Part shown: positions 16,653 to 25,599 of the stretch, in pieces | Layout: every line of letters begins with the position of its first letter | Numbering within the stretch: the first letter of the stretch is position 1 | Assembly: GCF_900115055.1 (NCBI RefSeq) | Contig: NZ_FOVD01000004.1 | Location: 62,001-126,000 of the forward strand | DNA length: 64,000 bases | Direction of reading: 5' to 3' | DNA from: Chryseobacterium oleae | GTDB lineage: Bacteria; Bacteroidota; Bacteroidia; Flavobacteriales; Weeksellaceae | Notes under the pieces: generated by a model | Seen by the model: only the letters and a program-made list of their open reading frames with translations | Told to the model about the DNA's origin: nothing | The model's database searches: none | Position numbers and translations under genes: made by a program

Positions 16653-17831
16653 TTATATCTTAAATTTTTTCAAGATGGAAGCTAGTTTCTTATGAATTTT
16701 TAGACCTAGCTTTCTGTCTGTTTGTTTGACTTCTTCAGTAAGTTCATTGGTTTTGGTGAACCATCTGTTAAGCACCTGGATTTTTTTATGAATAACCTGT
16801 TTTGTAGGCTGTTCTTTTTCAATGCTTTTCAAAATCGCTTTTTCAAATGCTAAAGAAGCATCCTCCCAGTTATACCATTGACCGGCAGTCTGCAACGCAT
16901 TTTTCTTTAAAGTTTCCAGTTTTTGCGGGTGATCTTTCAGAAGGTTAATGTATTCCAGAATTTTTGTATCATCATTCATATCAGCTATGAGAGAATTGAA
17001 TTCATGCTTCATATATTCTTCATGCCCTGTTACATTATATGTGATTGCTGTTCCCCCGCAATGGAACATTTCCAGCGGTGGGCCAAACATTCCTTCCACG
17101 GTGCTTAATTTCACCAATACATCACAAGAACGGAATATTTTTTGAGTTTCATGGGTAGGAATATTTGAAAATACTCTGTCTACTCCCTCATAATTTTGGA
17201 TGGGTGAATTCGTTAATAGCCAGATTTCATCTGCTTTGGATTTTTTACAGATTTCTATAGTTTTTGCTACATTTTTGAAACTGCTATTAATATTTCCTTC
17301 AATCAGTACTCTGAGTTTGCCGTTTTCCCTTTGTGCATAGGCTTCTCCAGTGGGAGAATAGTTTTCTTTCCTGATCCCGTTAAGCACCAATTCAGAATCT
17401 GTATTATAATTCTCTTTAACGTATTTCTGAATCCAACTGGCTTCAGTAATGATATTGAGCTCTAAAAAGTAGGCCGCTTCTGCCGCATTTTGATTGTTAA
17501 AATCACTATCCGGATAAAATTTTGATTCTACAGACTGATTAAAATATAAATAAGAATCTGCATTCAGAGAAGCAAGCCCATAGCAGGTTCGCCAGAATGT
17601 AGCAATAAGAACGTCAAAGTGGATATGTTCGGCTTGTTGTAGGGTTATTCTAGGTACTTCCTGAATTCCCTTAAACCAAAAAAGCTCTTCATCTTTAACA
17701 GGATTGTCGAAAATAAGTATGACTTCCAGCTCACCTCTTTTGTGAATATGAGAGATATGCTCAAATATGACATTGTTCCCCCCCGAGAGAGAAGGGGACG
17801 CAAGTATACCTATTTTTAATTTTTTTTTCAT
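16653..17831 (-). CDS. glycosyltransferase family 4 (GT-B fold)
   Basis: Protein of 392 residues with an N-terminal glycine-rich opening (KIGILASPSLSGGNNVIFEH) for the acceptor domain and a C-terminal donor domain with VEGMFGPPLEMFHCGG, the E-x7-E motif that contacts the nucleotide sugar. The last 60 residues are basic and helical and may bind the membrane. It lies 45 bases below the GT2 gene at 17877. It should act in the cytoplasm on the growing glycan. Donor and linkage are not predictable. Confidence 0.85.
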   Translation of the reverse strand: MKKKLKIGILASPSLSGGNNVIFEHISHIHKRGELEVILIFDNPVKDEELFWFKGIQEVPRITLQQAEHIHFDVLIATFWRTCYGLASLNADSYLYFNQSVESKFYPDSDFNNQNAAEAAYFLELNIITEASWIQKYVKENYNTDSELVLNGIRKENYSPTGEAYAQRENGKLRVLIEGNINSSFKNVAKTIEICKKSKADEIWLLTNSPIQNYEGVDRVFSNIPTHETQKIFRSCDVLVKLSTVEGMFGPPLEMFHCGGTAITYNVTGHEEYMKHEFNSLIADMNDDTKILEYINLLKDHPQKLETLKKNALQTAGQWYNWEDASLAFEKAILKSIEKEQPTKQVIHKKIQVLNRWFTKTNELTEEVKQTDRKLGLKIHKKLASILKKFKI

Positions 17832-17876
17832 TTTGTTTTATCTTTTAATCTACCTATTTATTTTTGAAAACAAATA

Positions 17877-18773
17877 TTAGATAAATTTACATGCTATTTT
17901 GTAAATCATAGGAGGGATATGATTTTGAATACAAAATACAAGTCTTTTGATATGAAACGGATAATTCTTATAGAGGATAAAAAACTCTGCAGGAATTTCC
18001 TTTTTTAAAAAATATTTTTGCTGAATAAATCCGTTGATTTTGTGCCTGACCTTTCCTTCTTTATCAAACATGGTTTGGAGCATGGCAAATTCGAGATCTA
18101 TTCTTTCAGCTCTTGTTTTTGAAATATTGTCTGTATGTATTCGATAATAAGCGAGTTTCTCAGGAATATAGGCAATCAGATATTTTTCATTTATTTTCAG
18201 CCACCTGTAATAATCTTCTACAATAAATGTTGAATCATATTTGCCGGTTTCCCGCACTGCTTCTGTTCTCATCATAACCGTAAGTGCAGGAATGCGGTTT
18301 CCTTTGATAAGTTCCTGTCTGAAAATCAGAGGATCTACATTTCCTGTTTTGTTGTAATCGGCTACATCCTGAACCACAGCAGAGGATTCATTGACGGCAA
18401 AAGTATCAGTGAAAATCATTCCATAGTCTTCACCTAGATTTTCCAGCTTAGAAACAGACTTTTCAATAGCTTCGGGATGAAGAAAATCGTCTGCTGCGAT
18501 GAGCTTGATATATTTTCCTTTTGCAAGAGCAACACATTCATTGAGCATGGTAGCCAGCCCTGTATTTTGAGCATGGAAGTTTTTTTCTGCAGAATAATTG
18601 TTTTCTGTCAGCCATTGATCCATAATGTCAGCCGAGTTGTCGGGAGAGGCATCATCACCTACAATCAACTGGATGTTGCTGTAGGTCTGATTTTTTATGC
18701 TGTCCAGATTTTCCTTAATAAACTTTGAATGGTTATAGGAAACGACAACGACTGTTACTAACGGTTGCTCCAT
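17877..18773 (-). CDS. glycosyltransferase family 2
   Basis: GT2 enzyme of 298 residues: VSYNHSKFI at the N-terminus, GDDASPD (39-45), AADDF with the metal-binding Asp pair at 95-96, and VEDYYRWLKI as the probable catalytic-base region. It is not a close paralogue of the four tandem copies. It follows the aminotransferase gene by 10 bases, the closest glycosyltransferase to the amino-sugar cassette, so it is a candidate for transferring that sugar. That link rests on position only. Confidence 0.88.
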   Translation of the reverse strand: MEQPLVTVVVVSYNHSKFIKENLDSIKNQTYSNIQLIVGDDASPDNSADIMDQWLTENNYSAEKNFHAQNTGLATMLNECVALAKGKYIKLIAADDFLHPEAIEKSVSKLENLGEDYGMIFTDTFAVNESSAVVQDVADYNKTGNVDPLIFRQELIKGNRIPALTVMMRTEAVRETGKYDSTFIVEDYYRWLKINEKYLIAYIPEKLAYYRIHTDNISKTRAERIDLEFAMLQTMFDKEGKVRHKINGFIQQKYFLKKEIPAEFFILYKNYPFHIKRLVFCIQNHIPPMIYKIACKFI

Positions 18774-18783
18774 GTATTTTTAA

Positions 18784-19884
18784 CTAAAACCCGTTTACAG
18801 CATCGATGATCGCCTGAATTTCTTCTTCTTCCAAAACTGAAGAGATCGGGAGACTCAATACTTCTTCATGCATTTTTTCGGTGATAGGGAAAGTAAGGTC
18901 ATTGTATTCCTTATATGCTTCCTGCTTATGAGGCGGGATAGGATAGTGGATGATGGTACTGATTCCTTTCTCTGTTAAATAGGCCTGAAGTTCATCTCTT
19001 TTCTCTGTGCGGATTACAAAAACGTGCCATACATGCTCATTTTCGTCAGCCGGATTTTCAGGAAGGATGATCTTTGGATTGTTGATCTCAGAGATAAACC
19101 TTTTAGCGATTTCTCTTCTGGTTCCGTTTTCGTGACCGATGTATTTAAGCTTTACGTCTAAAACGGCAGCCTGAATTTCATCCAGTCTTGAATTTAATCC
19201 TTTATAGATGTTGACATATTTCTGGTTGGAACCGTAATTGGCTATAGCACGGATAGCTTCAAAGACTTCTTTGTCATTAGTCGTTACAGCTCCTGCATCA
19301 CCTAAAGCACCCAGGTTTTTGCCCGGATAAAAACTGAAACCTGCAGCATCACCCAGATTTCCGGATTTGATACCGTTCCATTCTGCTCCGATAGCCTGTG
19401 CGTTGTCTTCTACAATTTTAAGATTGTGCTTTTTTGCTATATTTTTAAGCTCTTCGGAAAAAACAATTCTTCCCTGAAGGTGAACGATCAGGATGGCCTT
19501 TGTTTTCGGGCTTATTTTTTCTTCAATTTTGGCGATGTCAATATTATAGGTATTGGCATCCGGTTCTACAAATACAGGAACCAGTCCGTTGTCTGATAAA
19601 GCCAGAACGGAAGCGATATACGTATTGGCGGGAACAAGAACTTCGTCGCCGGCTTTCATGAATCCTAATTCAATATAGGCGCGGAAGATCAGACGCAGTG
19701 CATCCAGTCCGTTGGCTACGCCCAGAGCATATTCTGAACCGATGTATGATGCGAGGTTGGTTTCGAAGTTTTTAAGCTCACTGCCCTGCAGATACCATCC
19801 ACTTCGGAAAACACTGACAAGTTTGTTTTCAATTTCCTCCTGATACTGTAAATTGACCTTTTGAAGATCAAGAAATTTTATCAT
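18784..19884 (-). CDS. DegT/DnrJ/EryC1/StrS sugar aminotransferase (FdtB/QdtB-like)
   Basis: PLP-dependent aminotransferase of 366 residues. Lys189 in [17 protein letters not shown] is the Schiff-base lysine, and [11 protein letters not shown] precedes it as in this family. With a cupin isomerase of the FdtA/QdtA type in the same operon, the likely reaction is transfer of an amino group from glutamate to carbon 3 of a dTDP-3-keto-6-deoxyhexose, giving dTDP-Fuc3N or dTDP-Qui3N. Most members read VHLYGQ where this one has VHLQGR. The stereochemistry of the product cannot be read from sequence. Confidence 0.88.
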   Translation of the reverse strand: MIKFLDLQKVNLQYQEEIENKLVSVFRSGWYLQGSELKNFETNLASYIGSEYALGVANGLDALRLIFRAYIELGFMKAGDEVLVPANTYIASVLALSDNGLVPVFVEPDANTYNIDIAKIEEKISPKTKAILIVHLQGRIVFSEELKNIAKKHNLKIVEDNAQAIGAEWNGIKSGNLGDAAGFSFYPGKNLGALGDAGAVTTNDKEVFEAIRAIANYGSNQKYVNIYKGLNSRLDEIQAAVLDVKLKYIGHENGTRREIAKRFISEINNPKIILPENPADENEHVWHVFVIRTEKRDELQAYLTEKGISTIIHYPIPPHKQEAYKEYNDLTFPITEKMHEEVLSLPISSVLEEEEIQAIIDAVNGF

Positions 19885-19908
19885 AATACTATTATTTTAA
19901 ACGCTCAA

Positions 19909-20877
19909 TTATTTTTTTCTTAAACAAACTGCTCCCCAGGAATAGCCTACGCCAAAACCAACAAGCATCACATTTTTGGAATCTCTTGTTGCAAATGAAT
20001 TTTTAAAGGCAATAGGGATGGTAGAGGATACGGTATTCCCATAGTCTAACATATCGATGACGAAATTTTCCTGCGGAATATTGATTCTTTTTCTTAAGAA
20101 ATCGAGCATAAAGGTGTTGGCCTGATGAAAGATATAGGTGTCGATATCACTTTTTTCAAAGCCGTTTATTTTCAGGTTTTCTTCTACAAGTCCGGGAATC
20201 GCTTTTGACGTGAAATCAAAAATCTTCGGACCGTTCATATGAAGATAGTTGTCTTTGTCTTCTGTGCTGTCTGTTTTTTTATTTCTTACAGCACCGTTTT
20301 TAACGATCAGGTTTTTCGCGCCTTCTCCGTCGGTACCTACAGAAAACTTCAGGATTTCAAAATCGCCGTCTTCAGAAATCAGCGTTGCCGCTGCAGCATC
20401 TCCGAAAAGACTGATATTTCCTTTATCATTTTCGTGAATATGTTTTGAATACGTTTCCGCGGTGATCAAAACAACATTCTTCATCATTTTAGAATCAATA
20501 AGGGCATTGGCCAGAGATAATCCATAAATATAGCCCGAACATCCCTGATTGATATCTATAGCCCCGCAACTGGTATTTAAACCGGCTTGCGACTGAACGA
20601 GGCAGGCTGTTGCAGGTAGGAAATAATCAGGACTTTGGGTACAGACAATTAGATAATCTATCGTAGATTTATCGATCTGGTATTCTTCAACGAGTTTATT
20701 GAGTGCTTTTACAGCAATATCTGATGTAAACTCATCTTCTCCGGTAATGTTCCTGTTTCTGATCCCTATTTTTTCAAGAATCTTGTCACTTTCCCAGTCC
20801 GGAAACTTTTTTGAAATCTCCTCATTGGAAATAACGTTCTCAGGAATGTAGGTTGAAATATGTTTTATAAAAGCCAT
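19909..20877 (-). CDS. 3-oxoacyl-ACP synthase III (KAS III/FabH-like), in the polysaccharide operon
   Basis: Protein of 322 residues with the complete KAS III triad: Cys113 in DINQGCSGY, His251 in FHQANTF and Asn281 in DYGNTVSS. These enzymes condense an acyl-CoA with malonyl-ACP. The gene lies 10 bases below an acyl carrier protein gene and beside a GNAT acyltransferase, an FdtA-like isomerase and an aminotransferase, and far from the housekeeping fatty acid gene fabD at 52663. I infer that it starts or extends a short acyl chain on the neighbouring ACP for attachment to an amino sugar. It could instead be a general FabH copy, but the neighbourhood argues against that. Confidence 0.88.
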   Translation of the reverse strand: MAFIKHISTYIPENVISNEEISKKFPDWESDKILEKIGIRNRNITGEDEFTSDIAVKALNKLVEEYQIDKSTIDYLIVCTQSPDYFLPATACLVQSQAGLNTSCGAIDINQGCSGYIYGLSLANALIDSKMMKNVVLITAETYSKHIHENDKGNISLFGDAAAATLISEDGDFEILKFSVGTDGEGAKNLIVKNGAVRNKKTDSTEDKDNYLHMNGPKIFDFTSKAIPGLVEENLKINGFEKSDIDTYIFHQANTFMLDFLRKRINIPQENFVIDMLDYGNTVSSTIPIAFKNSFATRDSKNVMLVGFGVGYSWGAVCLRKK

Positions 20878-20887
20878 TGTTTAATAT

Positions 20888-21118
20888 TTACTGTTTTTTC
20901 TCAACAATAAAAGAATAAAGTTCGTTGATATCTTTGAACGAAGTAATCTGCTCCGGCTCAATATCTACGCCATATTCATCTTCGATCATTACTTTGATCA
21001 CCATAGCGGTAAGTGAATCCCAGTAGCTTTCCTGGCTGTATGCAGTTTCAGGTTCTACCACTGTGTCCGTATTTTCAAGTTGACCCTGAAAATTTTTGAT
21101 AAATTCATTGATTGACAT
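20888..21118 (-). CDS. dedicated acyl carrier protein
   Basis: Small acidic protein of 76 residues with the ACP pattern. Ser35 in WDSLTAM is the expected 4'-phosphopantetheine site, in a DSL motif followed by a helix with VIKVMIEDEYGVDIEP. It lies between the KAS III gene (10 bases) and the GNAT gene (4 bases). The arrangement suggests it carries the acyl chain made by the KAS III enzyme and passes it to the acyltransferase. It is unlikely to be the main fatty acid ACP, which is normally next to fabF. Confidence 0.85.
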   Translation of the reverse strand: MSINEFIKNFQGQLENTDTVVEPETAYSQESYWDSLTAMVIKVMIEDEYGVDIEPEQITSFKDINELYSFIVEKKQ

Positions 21119-21122
21119 AAGC

Positions 21123-21650
21123 TTATATTTTAAATTTTTTGAGAATATCCGGAAGTACCGAATTAAAGGTGTCTTTTGTTAATAGATAATAGTTGTTTTC
21201 CTCGTCGCTTCTGATGAGCTCGGGCTTAAACATTTTGTGATAGCTGTTTACGGATGTATTCTGTTTTCTTACCTCAAACTGAATGGTGTCGAAATTCAAT
21301 TCGTTCAGAACGAAATCTTTGACAGCCATATCCACTTTTACTGAGTTTTTGACGTTCGAATACTCAGGTTTGGAAACCCAGCTTCCTATTTCAGGAAGTC
21401 CGGAATCTATTTTGTAAACTCTGTACGTGGCAAAGTCTTCATTGTTTTCATCAAAGGCAATAAAATAATATTCCTTCTGTTGTTGTTCACGTTCTTTATA
21501 GCTTTGTATCCATTGCTTTTGAGCGTCTACATCAGGAGAAGTTTTTGAAATAAACCTGGACTTTTTTTCATTATTTCTGATCGATACTATAAATGAAGCA
21601 TCATCGGTCTCAACGAATCTCAGTTTAATTCCTTTGTATTCAATTATCAT
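21123..21650 (-). CDS. GNAT family N-acyltransferase (RimJ/RimL-like)
   Basis: Protein of 175 residues with a GNAT fold: LRFVETDDASFIVSIRNN at the N-terminus, a central strand region (PEIGSWVSKPEYSN) and the acyl-CoA or acyl-carrier binding region near KVDMAVKDFVLNEL. Position between the ACP gene and the FdtA-like gene makes it the candidate N-acyltransferase for the 3-amino sugar. FdtC and QdtC, the usual acetyltransferases of this pathway, are left-handed beta-helix proteins with hexapeptide repeats. None is seen in the window, which supports a different acylation chemistry here. Confidence 0.75.
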   Translation of the reverse strand: MIIEYKGIKLRFVETDDASFIVSIRNNEKKSRFISKTSPDVDAQKQWIQSYKEREQQQKEYYFIAFDENNEDFATYRVYKIDSGLPEIGSWVSKPEYSNVKNSVKVDMAVKDFVLNELNFDTIQFEVRKQNTSVNSYHKMFKPELIRSDEENNYYLLTKDTFNSVLPDILKKFKI

Positions 21651-21706
21651 CTTTTATTATTTATATTAATACCTTCATCACCGGAGTGAGGTTCAGGTAC
21701 GAAAAT

Positions 21707-22120
21707 TTATTTGTTATCGATTGCTTCTTTAAAACTTTCAAAATCTCTGAAATAGTCTTCCTCATCATATATTTCAGACGCCAGACAAAGCAAAACCGCA
21801 TTGTGGGAAAACTGAATGTCTCTCCATACCAGTTTAGGAATATATAAACCTTTTGTAGGATGATCCAGGGTGAAAGTTTCTTTGTTACCATCTTTATCTT
21901 CCGTATTAAAGATAATGGTTCCTGAGACAGCAAATATGATCTGCTGCAGTTCTTTATGGGCATGTCCGCCTCTTGTCACATCATGAGGAGTGTAGTAGGT
22001 CCAGTAGACACGCTGTATCTCAAAAGGAACATTTTTCTGGGTTTCTGCTATGGTGATATAACCCAGCTGAGATGATCCTATCTTATCGAATGTGATGATT
22101 TGTGGTTTATTGTATTCCAT
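21707..22120 (-). CDS. FdtA/QdtA-like dTDP-4-keto-6-deoxyglucose 3,4-ketoisomerase (cupin)
   Basis: Small cupin of 137 residues. I choose ATG 22120 (MEYNKPQ). The frame extends to 22153 but that would overlap the GT61 gene by 47 bases instead of 14. The family motif is R50-G-G-H53-A-H55-K with QQI after it, and the two histidines correspond to the catalytic pair of FdtA. It converts dTDP-4-keto-6-deoxyglucose, the RfbB product, into the 3-keto isomer used by the aminotransferase. FdtA and QdtA give different C4 configurations, and I cannot tell which applies. The next gene, the GNAT, begins 56 bases below its stop. Confidence 0.85.
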   Translation of the reverse strand: MEYNKPQIITFDKIGSSQLGYITIAETQKNVPFEIQRVYWTYYTPHDVTRGGHAHKELQQIIFAVSGTIIFNTEDKDGNKETFTLDHPTKGLYIPKLVWRDIQFSHNAVLLCLASEIYDEEDYFRDFESFKEAIDNK

Positions 22121-23288
22121 TAATGTTTCTAAATAGTTCTTTAAAGTCCTCAAAGTTAATTATAAAATTACTATCGGAGTGAAGCCCGTTATTATTATAT
22201 AACTGTATATGAAAATCTACATCAAATATACGGCCCAGGTTGGAAAAAGCAGTGAAAGATTCTGCATTTTCAGCTACAAAAGAGATCGCTCTAGGATGGT
22301 TTCTGCAGAAAATCATATTCGTCCAGGCGGCTCCCGATATTCCGATGATATATTCAGCATTTTTAAAATAGGAAGCCTGTTCATCAATGCTAAGCTCTTC
22401 CAGGCAGACTGGTACAAAGCCAAATTCTTTCAGATAGTCCATGATTTCATCCTGATTGGACGCAATCCGGTGGGTGTTTTTCCGATATAAAAACAGCTTT
22501 GTAGGTAATCCGGTTTTTTCCGGCAGATTTTCTATTATCTTATCTGAAAAGCGTCGTATTGTTTCTGCGTTATAAAATGTTCCATCTGCTTTGATCTGAC
22601 CATCGAAACGGTTAAACTGAATATGGTTGAAATCATTCATATAATACACCTTTTTGACAAAGTATGTTTTATCCTGATTTAAATATTTAACCGTAAATCT
22701 GTTCTTTGTAAATATTTCAAGAATGGTTTGCATACTTGGTATTTTCAGGACTATTTCATTAACGAAAATAGTACGGGTGTACTTCTCGTCAAATAACATC
22801 ATCTTGGGCATCATTTCAATCATAAAATGAAACCAGTTCCATGACCCGTTGCCACCCAGAAAAAAGCCTTCTTCAAGCTCTTCTGTTTCTTTCAGAACTA
22901 CTTTCGCATCCATATTATTATGTGCCGTGACAAAACCTTCATTAAACCTTTCTCCTTTGCTTCTATAAGTAATCAGATGGTCTTTCACCCAAATTGCAGA
23001 AGAAGCAATACTTATATAAGCATCCTCAAACTGGTAAATGAATACTTCAGGAACATCTGTTTCAATGCAACGTTCTTCTGTATTTAACCGTTTTGGAAGA
23101 TAATTCTTAAAATTGCTTTTTTCGAAAATCTTCTGAACAGCCTGTTGTCTGCACCTATCTATATCGAAGATTTTTATGATTTTTGAATTTGGTCTGTAAA
23201 AATAGTTATAGAGGGCCTTCTTGATCGGGTTAGAAAGGTATTCATTGCTTTTTATGTATGGCGCGAGCCTGTTTAAGACCGCTGCCAT
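22107..23288 (-). CDS. glycosyltransferase family 61-like protein
   Basis: Protein of about 393 residues from ATG 23288 (MAAVLNRL), overlapping the end of the ABC ATPase gene by 16 bases. A longer frame to 23330 is possible but less likely. Features of the GT61 (DUF563) family: GGNGSWNWFHFMIEMMPKM in the middle, LFLYRKNTHRI after the nucleotide-binding part, and VGISGAAWTNMIFC-like sequence (IIGISGAAWTNM) near the C-terminus. It overlaps the FdtA-like gene by 14 bases, so three genes in a row are translationally coupled. Its sugar substrate is unknown. Confidence 0.75.
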   Translation of the reverse strand: MAAVLNRLAPYIKSNEYLSNPIKKALYNYFYRPNSKIIKIFDIDRCRQQAVQKIFEKSNFKNYLPKRLNTEERCIETDVPEVFIYQFEDAYISIASSAIWVKDHLITYRSKGERFNEGFVTAHNNMDAKVVLKETEELEEGFFLGGNGSWNWFHFMIEMMPKMMLFDEKYTRTIFVNEIVLKIPSMQTILEIFTKNRFTVKYLNQDKTYFVKKVYYMNDFNHIQFNRFDGQIKADGTFYNAETIRRFSDKIIENLPEKTGLPTKLFLYRKNTHRIASNQDEIMDYLKEFGFVPVCLEELSIDEQASYFKNAEYIIGISGAAWTNMIFCRNHPRAISFVAENAESFTAFSNLGRIFDVDFHIQLYNNNGLHSDSNFIINFEDFKELFRNINGIQ

Positions 23289-24535
23289 CCAAAATTGGTT
23301 TTTATAAATCCTGGTTCTACTCCAAGCCATTCACCAAGTTCTTTGCCTTTTTCTGCTATCCTGAACGTTAGTATATCTTCTTCATGAAGGACACTTTCAT
23401 GGATGTTTCGGATAATATATAAACTTAAAACGTATTCTCCTACATTGAAAAAGTCTTTAGGAATATCGCAGATCAGTTTATTAGTGCCCGGCAGTAATTT
23501 TTCTTTCCCCGAATTGGTTATCGTAAAAAGCACATCATTGTTGAAATTTTTAACGACATAAGAAAGGTGATAATCATTTGCTGTATCCTTTATCGTAATG
23601 TCAGTAAGCAAATTAAACTTCTGATCTTCTACAAAATCGGTTTCCTGAGACTGAAGATTTTCATCTACCAATGCAACTGTATTGAGCTCAAAAAGGTTAT
23701 TCTTGAAGTCCTTATTATCGCCCAGTATTACACTGTTCCCAAATACCTGTTTGTCTCCGTTATAGACGCTGAGTGCTTTTTCCGTAGGCCCGTTGTAAAT
23801 AATTTCTCCGTTAGACATTACAATTCCCTGGTTGCATAATGACTTGATGGCGGTCATATTGTGGCTTACAAATAATATGGTTCGTCCCTGATCTTTAGTG
23901 ACGTCGGACATTTTTGCAAGACATTTTTTCTGAAACTCGGCATCTCCTACAGCCAGTACTTCATCTACAATAAGGATTTCAGATTCAAGGTGGGCGGCTA
24001 CAGCAAAGGCAAGACGCACGTACATTCCGGAAGAATACCTTTTAACAGGAGTGTCAATATATCTTTCAACACCTGAGAAATCAACGATTTCATCAAATTT
24101 TCGTTTAATTTCCTTACGGGTCATTCCCAGAATAGCGCCGTTTAGAAAAACGTTTTCGCGTCCCGTCATTTCAGGGTGAAAACCTGTTCCTACTTCCAAT
24201 AGAGAAGCAATTCTGCCCTGTGTATAGATTTTGCCTGTGGTAGGCTTGGTTACTTTACTTAATACTTTTAAGAGAGTAGATTTTCCTGCTCCGTTTCTTC
24301 CAATGATGCCTACAGCATTTCCCTGTCCGATTTCAAAATTAATATTCTGAAGTGACCATACGTACTCAGAGTTGGCTTTTGTTGTTCTGTCATTGGCTTC
24401 CCCGATTTTTAAATAGGGGTCTTCCTTGCCTCTCATTTTATGCCAGAACCGGTTAAGGTCATGGGAAAGTGTGCCTGTACCGACTTGTCCAAGACGGTAT
24501 TGTTTTGATATATTTTCTGCTTTTAAAGCTAGCAT
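23273..24535 (-). CDS. polysaccharide ABC exporter ATP-binding protein (Wzt/TagH type)
   Basis: Protein of 420 residues. Walker A GRNGAGKST (79-87), signature YSSGM (167-171), Walker B ILIVDEVLAVGD (187-198) and the H-loop His in FVSHN are all present. Residues from about 260 on form an extra domain. In Wzt proteins such a domain binds the modified end of the glycan before export, so the C-terminal part may recognise the capped polymer. It lies 41 bases below the permease gene. The pair indicates that the glycan is finished in the cytoplasm and exported whole, instead of by Wzx and Wzy. Confidence 0.93.
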   Translation of the reverse strand: MLALKAENISKQYRLGQVGTGTLSHDLNRFWHKMRGKEDPYLKIGEANDRTTKANSEYVWSLQNINFEIGQGNAVGIIGRNGAGKSTLLKVLSKVTKPTTGKIYTQGRIASLLEVGTGFHPEMTGRENVFLNGAILGMTRKEIKRKFDEIVDFSGVERYIDTPVKRYSSGMYVRLAFAVAAHLESEILIVDEVLAVGDAEFQKKCLAKMSDVTKDQGRTILFVSHNMTAIKSLCNQGIVMSNGEIIYNGPTEKALSVYNGDKQVFGNSVILGDNKDFKNNLFELNTVALVDENLQSQETDFVEDQKFNLLTDITIKDTANDYHLSYVVKNFNNDVLFTITNSGKEKLLPGTNKLICDIPKDFFNVGEYVLSLYIIRNIHESVLHEEDILTFRIAEKGKELGEWLGVEPGFIKTNFGWQRS

Positions 24536-24576
24536 ATTCTTTATTGAATTTTAAAGTTAATAAAAGGTTGCTGCCC

Positions 24577-25425
24577 TTATACAGTATCCATGAAGGTTTT
24601 TTCAACCTTATTGAAAACAACAACTCCTATCATCAGCAGGATAAGAATAATACCCGTACTGATGCCCAACATAGCAGGAGAAAAATCTCCTACCCCAAGC
24701 CATGCATATTTAAAGCATTCGAAAATACCTGTCAGCGGATTATAATAGGCTAACTTTTTGAAAATACCCTGAAGTGAAGATACAGGATAGATAACAGGGG
24801 TGGCATACATATACAAACTCACCCCAAATCCAAGCAACATACTGAGATCCTTATATTTTGTAGTAAGTGCTGAAAATATCATTCCTACTCCCAATGCAAA
24901 AAGAGCCATCAGAAACACCAGAAACGGTGTAGCGAGAACCCATATATTGGCATGAACTTTTCCCTGACTGTAATAATAAACCCATGCAAGAAGGAATAGA
25001 AGGAACTGTACTCCAAACCGCATTAGGTTAGATATTACGATTGAAAGGGGAGTAACGAGTCTTGGAAAATACACTTTTCCGAAAATTGAGGAATTCCCTG
25101 CAAAGGTATTGGATGTAGCAAGGAGTGAACCTGAAAAATAATTCCAGAGCGTAACACCCGCAAGATAAAAAAGAATAGGTGGTGCTCCGTCTGTCGGAAG
25201 TTTGGCTATGGCACCGAAAACGATCAGATATACGATCGTAGTTAAAATAGGATTGATGAAAAACCATATAGGCCCCAAAATAGTCTGCTTGAAACTGGAA
25301 ACAAAGTCTCTTTTTACAAACATATACACGAGATCCTTATACTTCCAGACCTCTTTGAGTTTTAGATCAAATAAAGAATGGTCCGCATCAATTGTTTCTG
25401 TCCACTTCTGCTGTGGTTCATTCAT
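24577..25425 (-). CDS. polysaccharide ABC exporter permease (Wzm/TagG type, ABC-2)
   Basis: Membrane protein of 282 residues with an amphipathic N-terminus (KEVWKYKDLVYMFVKRDF), six hydrophobic helices and the ABC-2 pattern (FKQTILGPIWFFINP, then NPLTGIFECFKYAWLG near the end). It forms the channel for the Wzt-type ATPase encoded next. It has a possible -7 element just upstream at 25441-25448 and a 174-base gap to rfbA, the largest gap within the locus, so a second transcript may start here. Confidence 0.93.
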   Translation of the reverse strand: MNEPQQKWTETIDADHSLFDLKLKEVWKYKDLVYMFVKRDFVSSFKQTILGPIWFFINPILTTIVYLIVFGAIAKLPTDGAPPILFYLAGVTLWNYFSGSLLATSNTFAGNSSIFGKVYFPRLVTPLSIVISNLMRFGVQFLLFLLAWVYYYSQGKVHANIWVLATPFLVFLMALFALGVGMIFSALTTKYKDLSMLLGFGVSLYMYATPVIYPVSSLQGIFKKLAYYNPLTGIFECFKYAWLGVGDFSPAMLGISTGIILILLMIGVVVFNKVEKTFMDTV

Positions 25426-25440
25426 TTGTGTAATTTTTTA

Positions 25441-25448
25441 CAAATTTA
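25441..25448 (-). promoter_or_regulatory. possible -7 element for the ABC exporter
   Basis: The minus strand reads TAAATTTG (fits TAnnTTTG), 16 bases upstream of the permease start, within the 174-base gap after rfbA. A -33 TTG at the right distance is not seen. An inverted repeat with 9-base arms (25547-25555 and 25570-25578) lies further upstream and may end or slow transcripts coming from rfbA. Confidence 0.35.
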
Positions 25449-25599
25449 AAATATTTAATTCTTATTCAGTATCTCCAATTAATGAATAAATTATCACATA
25501 AAACTGAAAACAACAACTAATGTATTAATATTTGTTATTATGAGCAAACAACTATCGACTATAAAGCCAATAGTTGTTAAGATTTATAATAATGTAATG

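Noticed and set aside
19909..20877. KAS III as the housekeeping fabH
   Set aside because: It is embedded among amino-sugar genes beside a private ACP and far from fabD. The usual plsX/fabH context is absent. A housekeeping role is possible but less likely.
21661..21963. Open frame of 100 codons below the FdtA-like gene on the minus strand
   Set aside because: It overlaps the FdtA-like gene in a different frame and has no recognisable features. The cupin motif is in the other frame.
25547..25578. Inverted repeat AACAACTAT...ATAGTTGTT as a terminator for rfbA
   Set aside because: The 14-base loop and lack of a T-run on the minus strand make it a weak terminator, so it is only mentioned with the promoter note.
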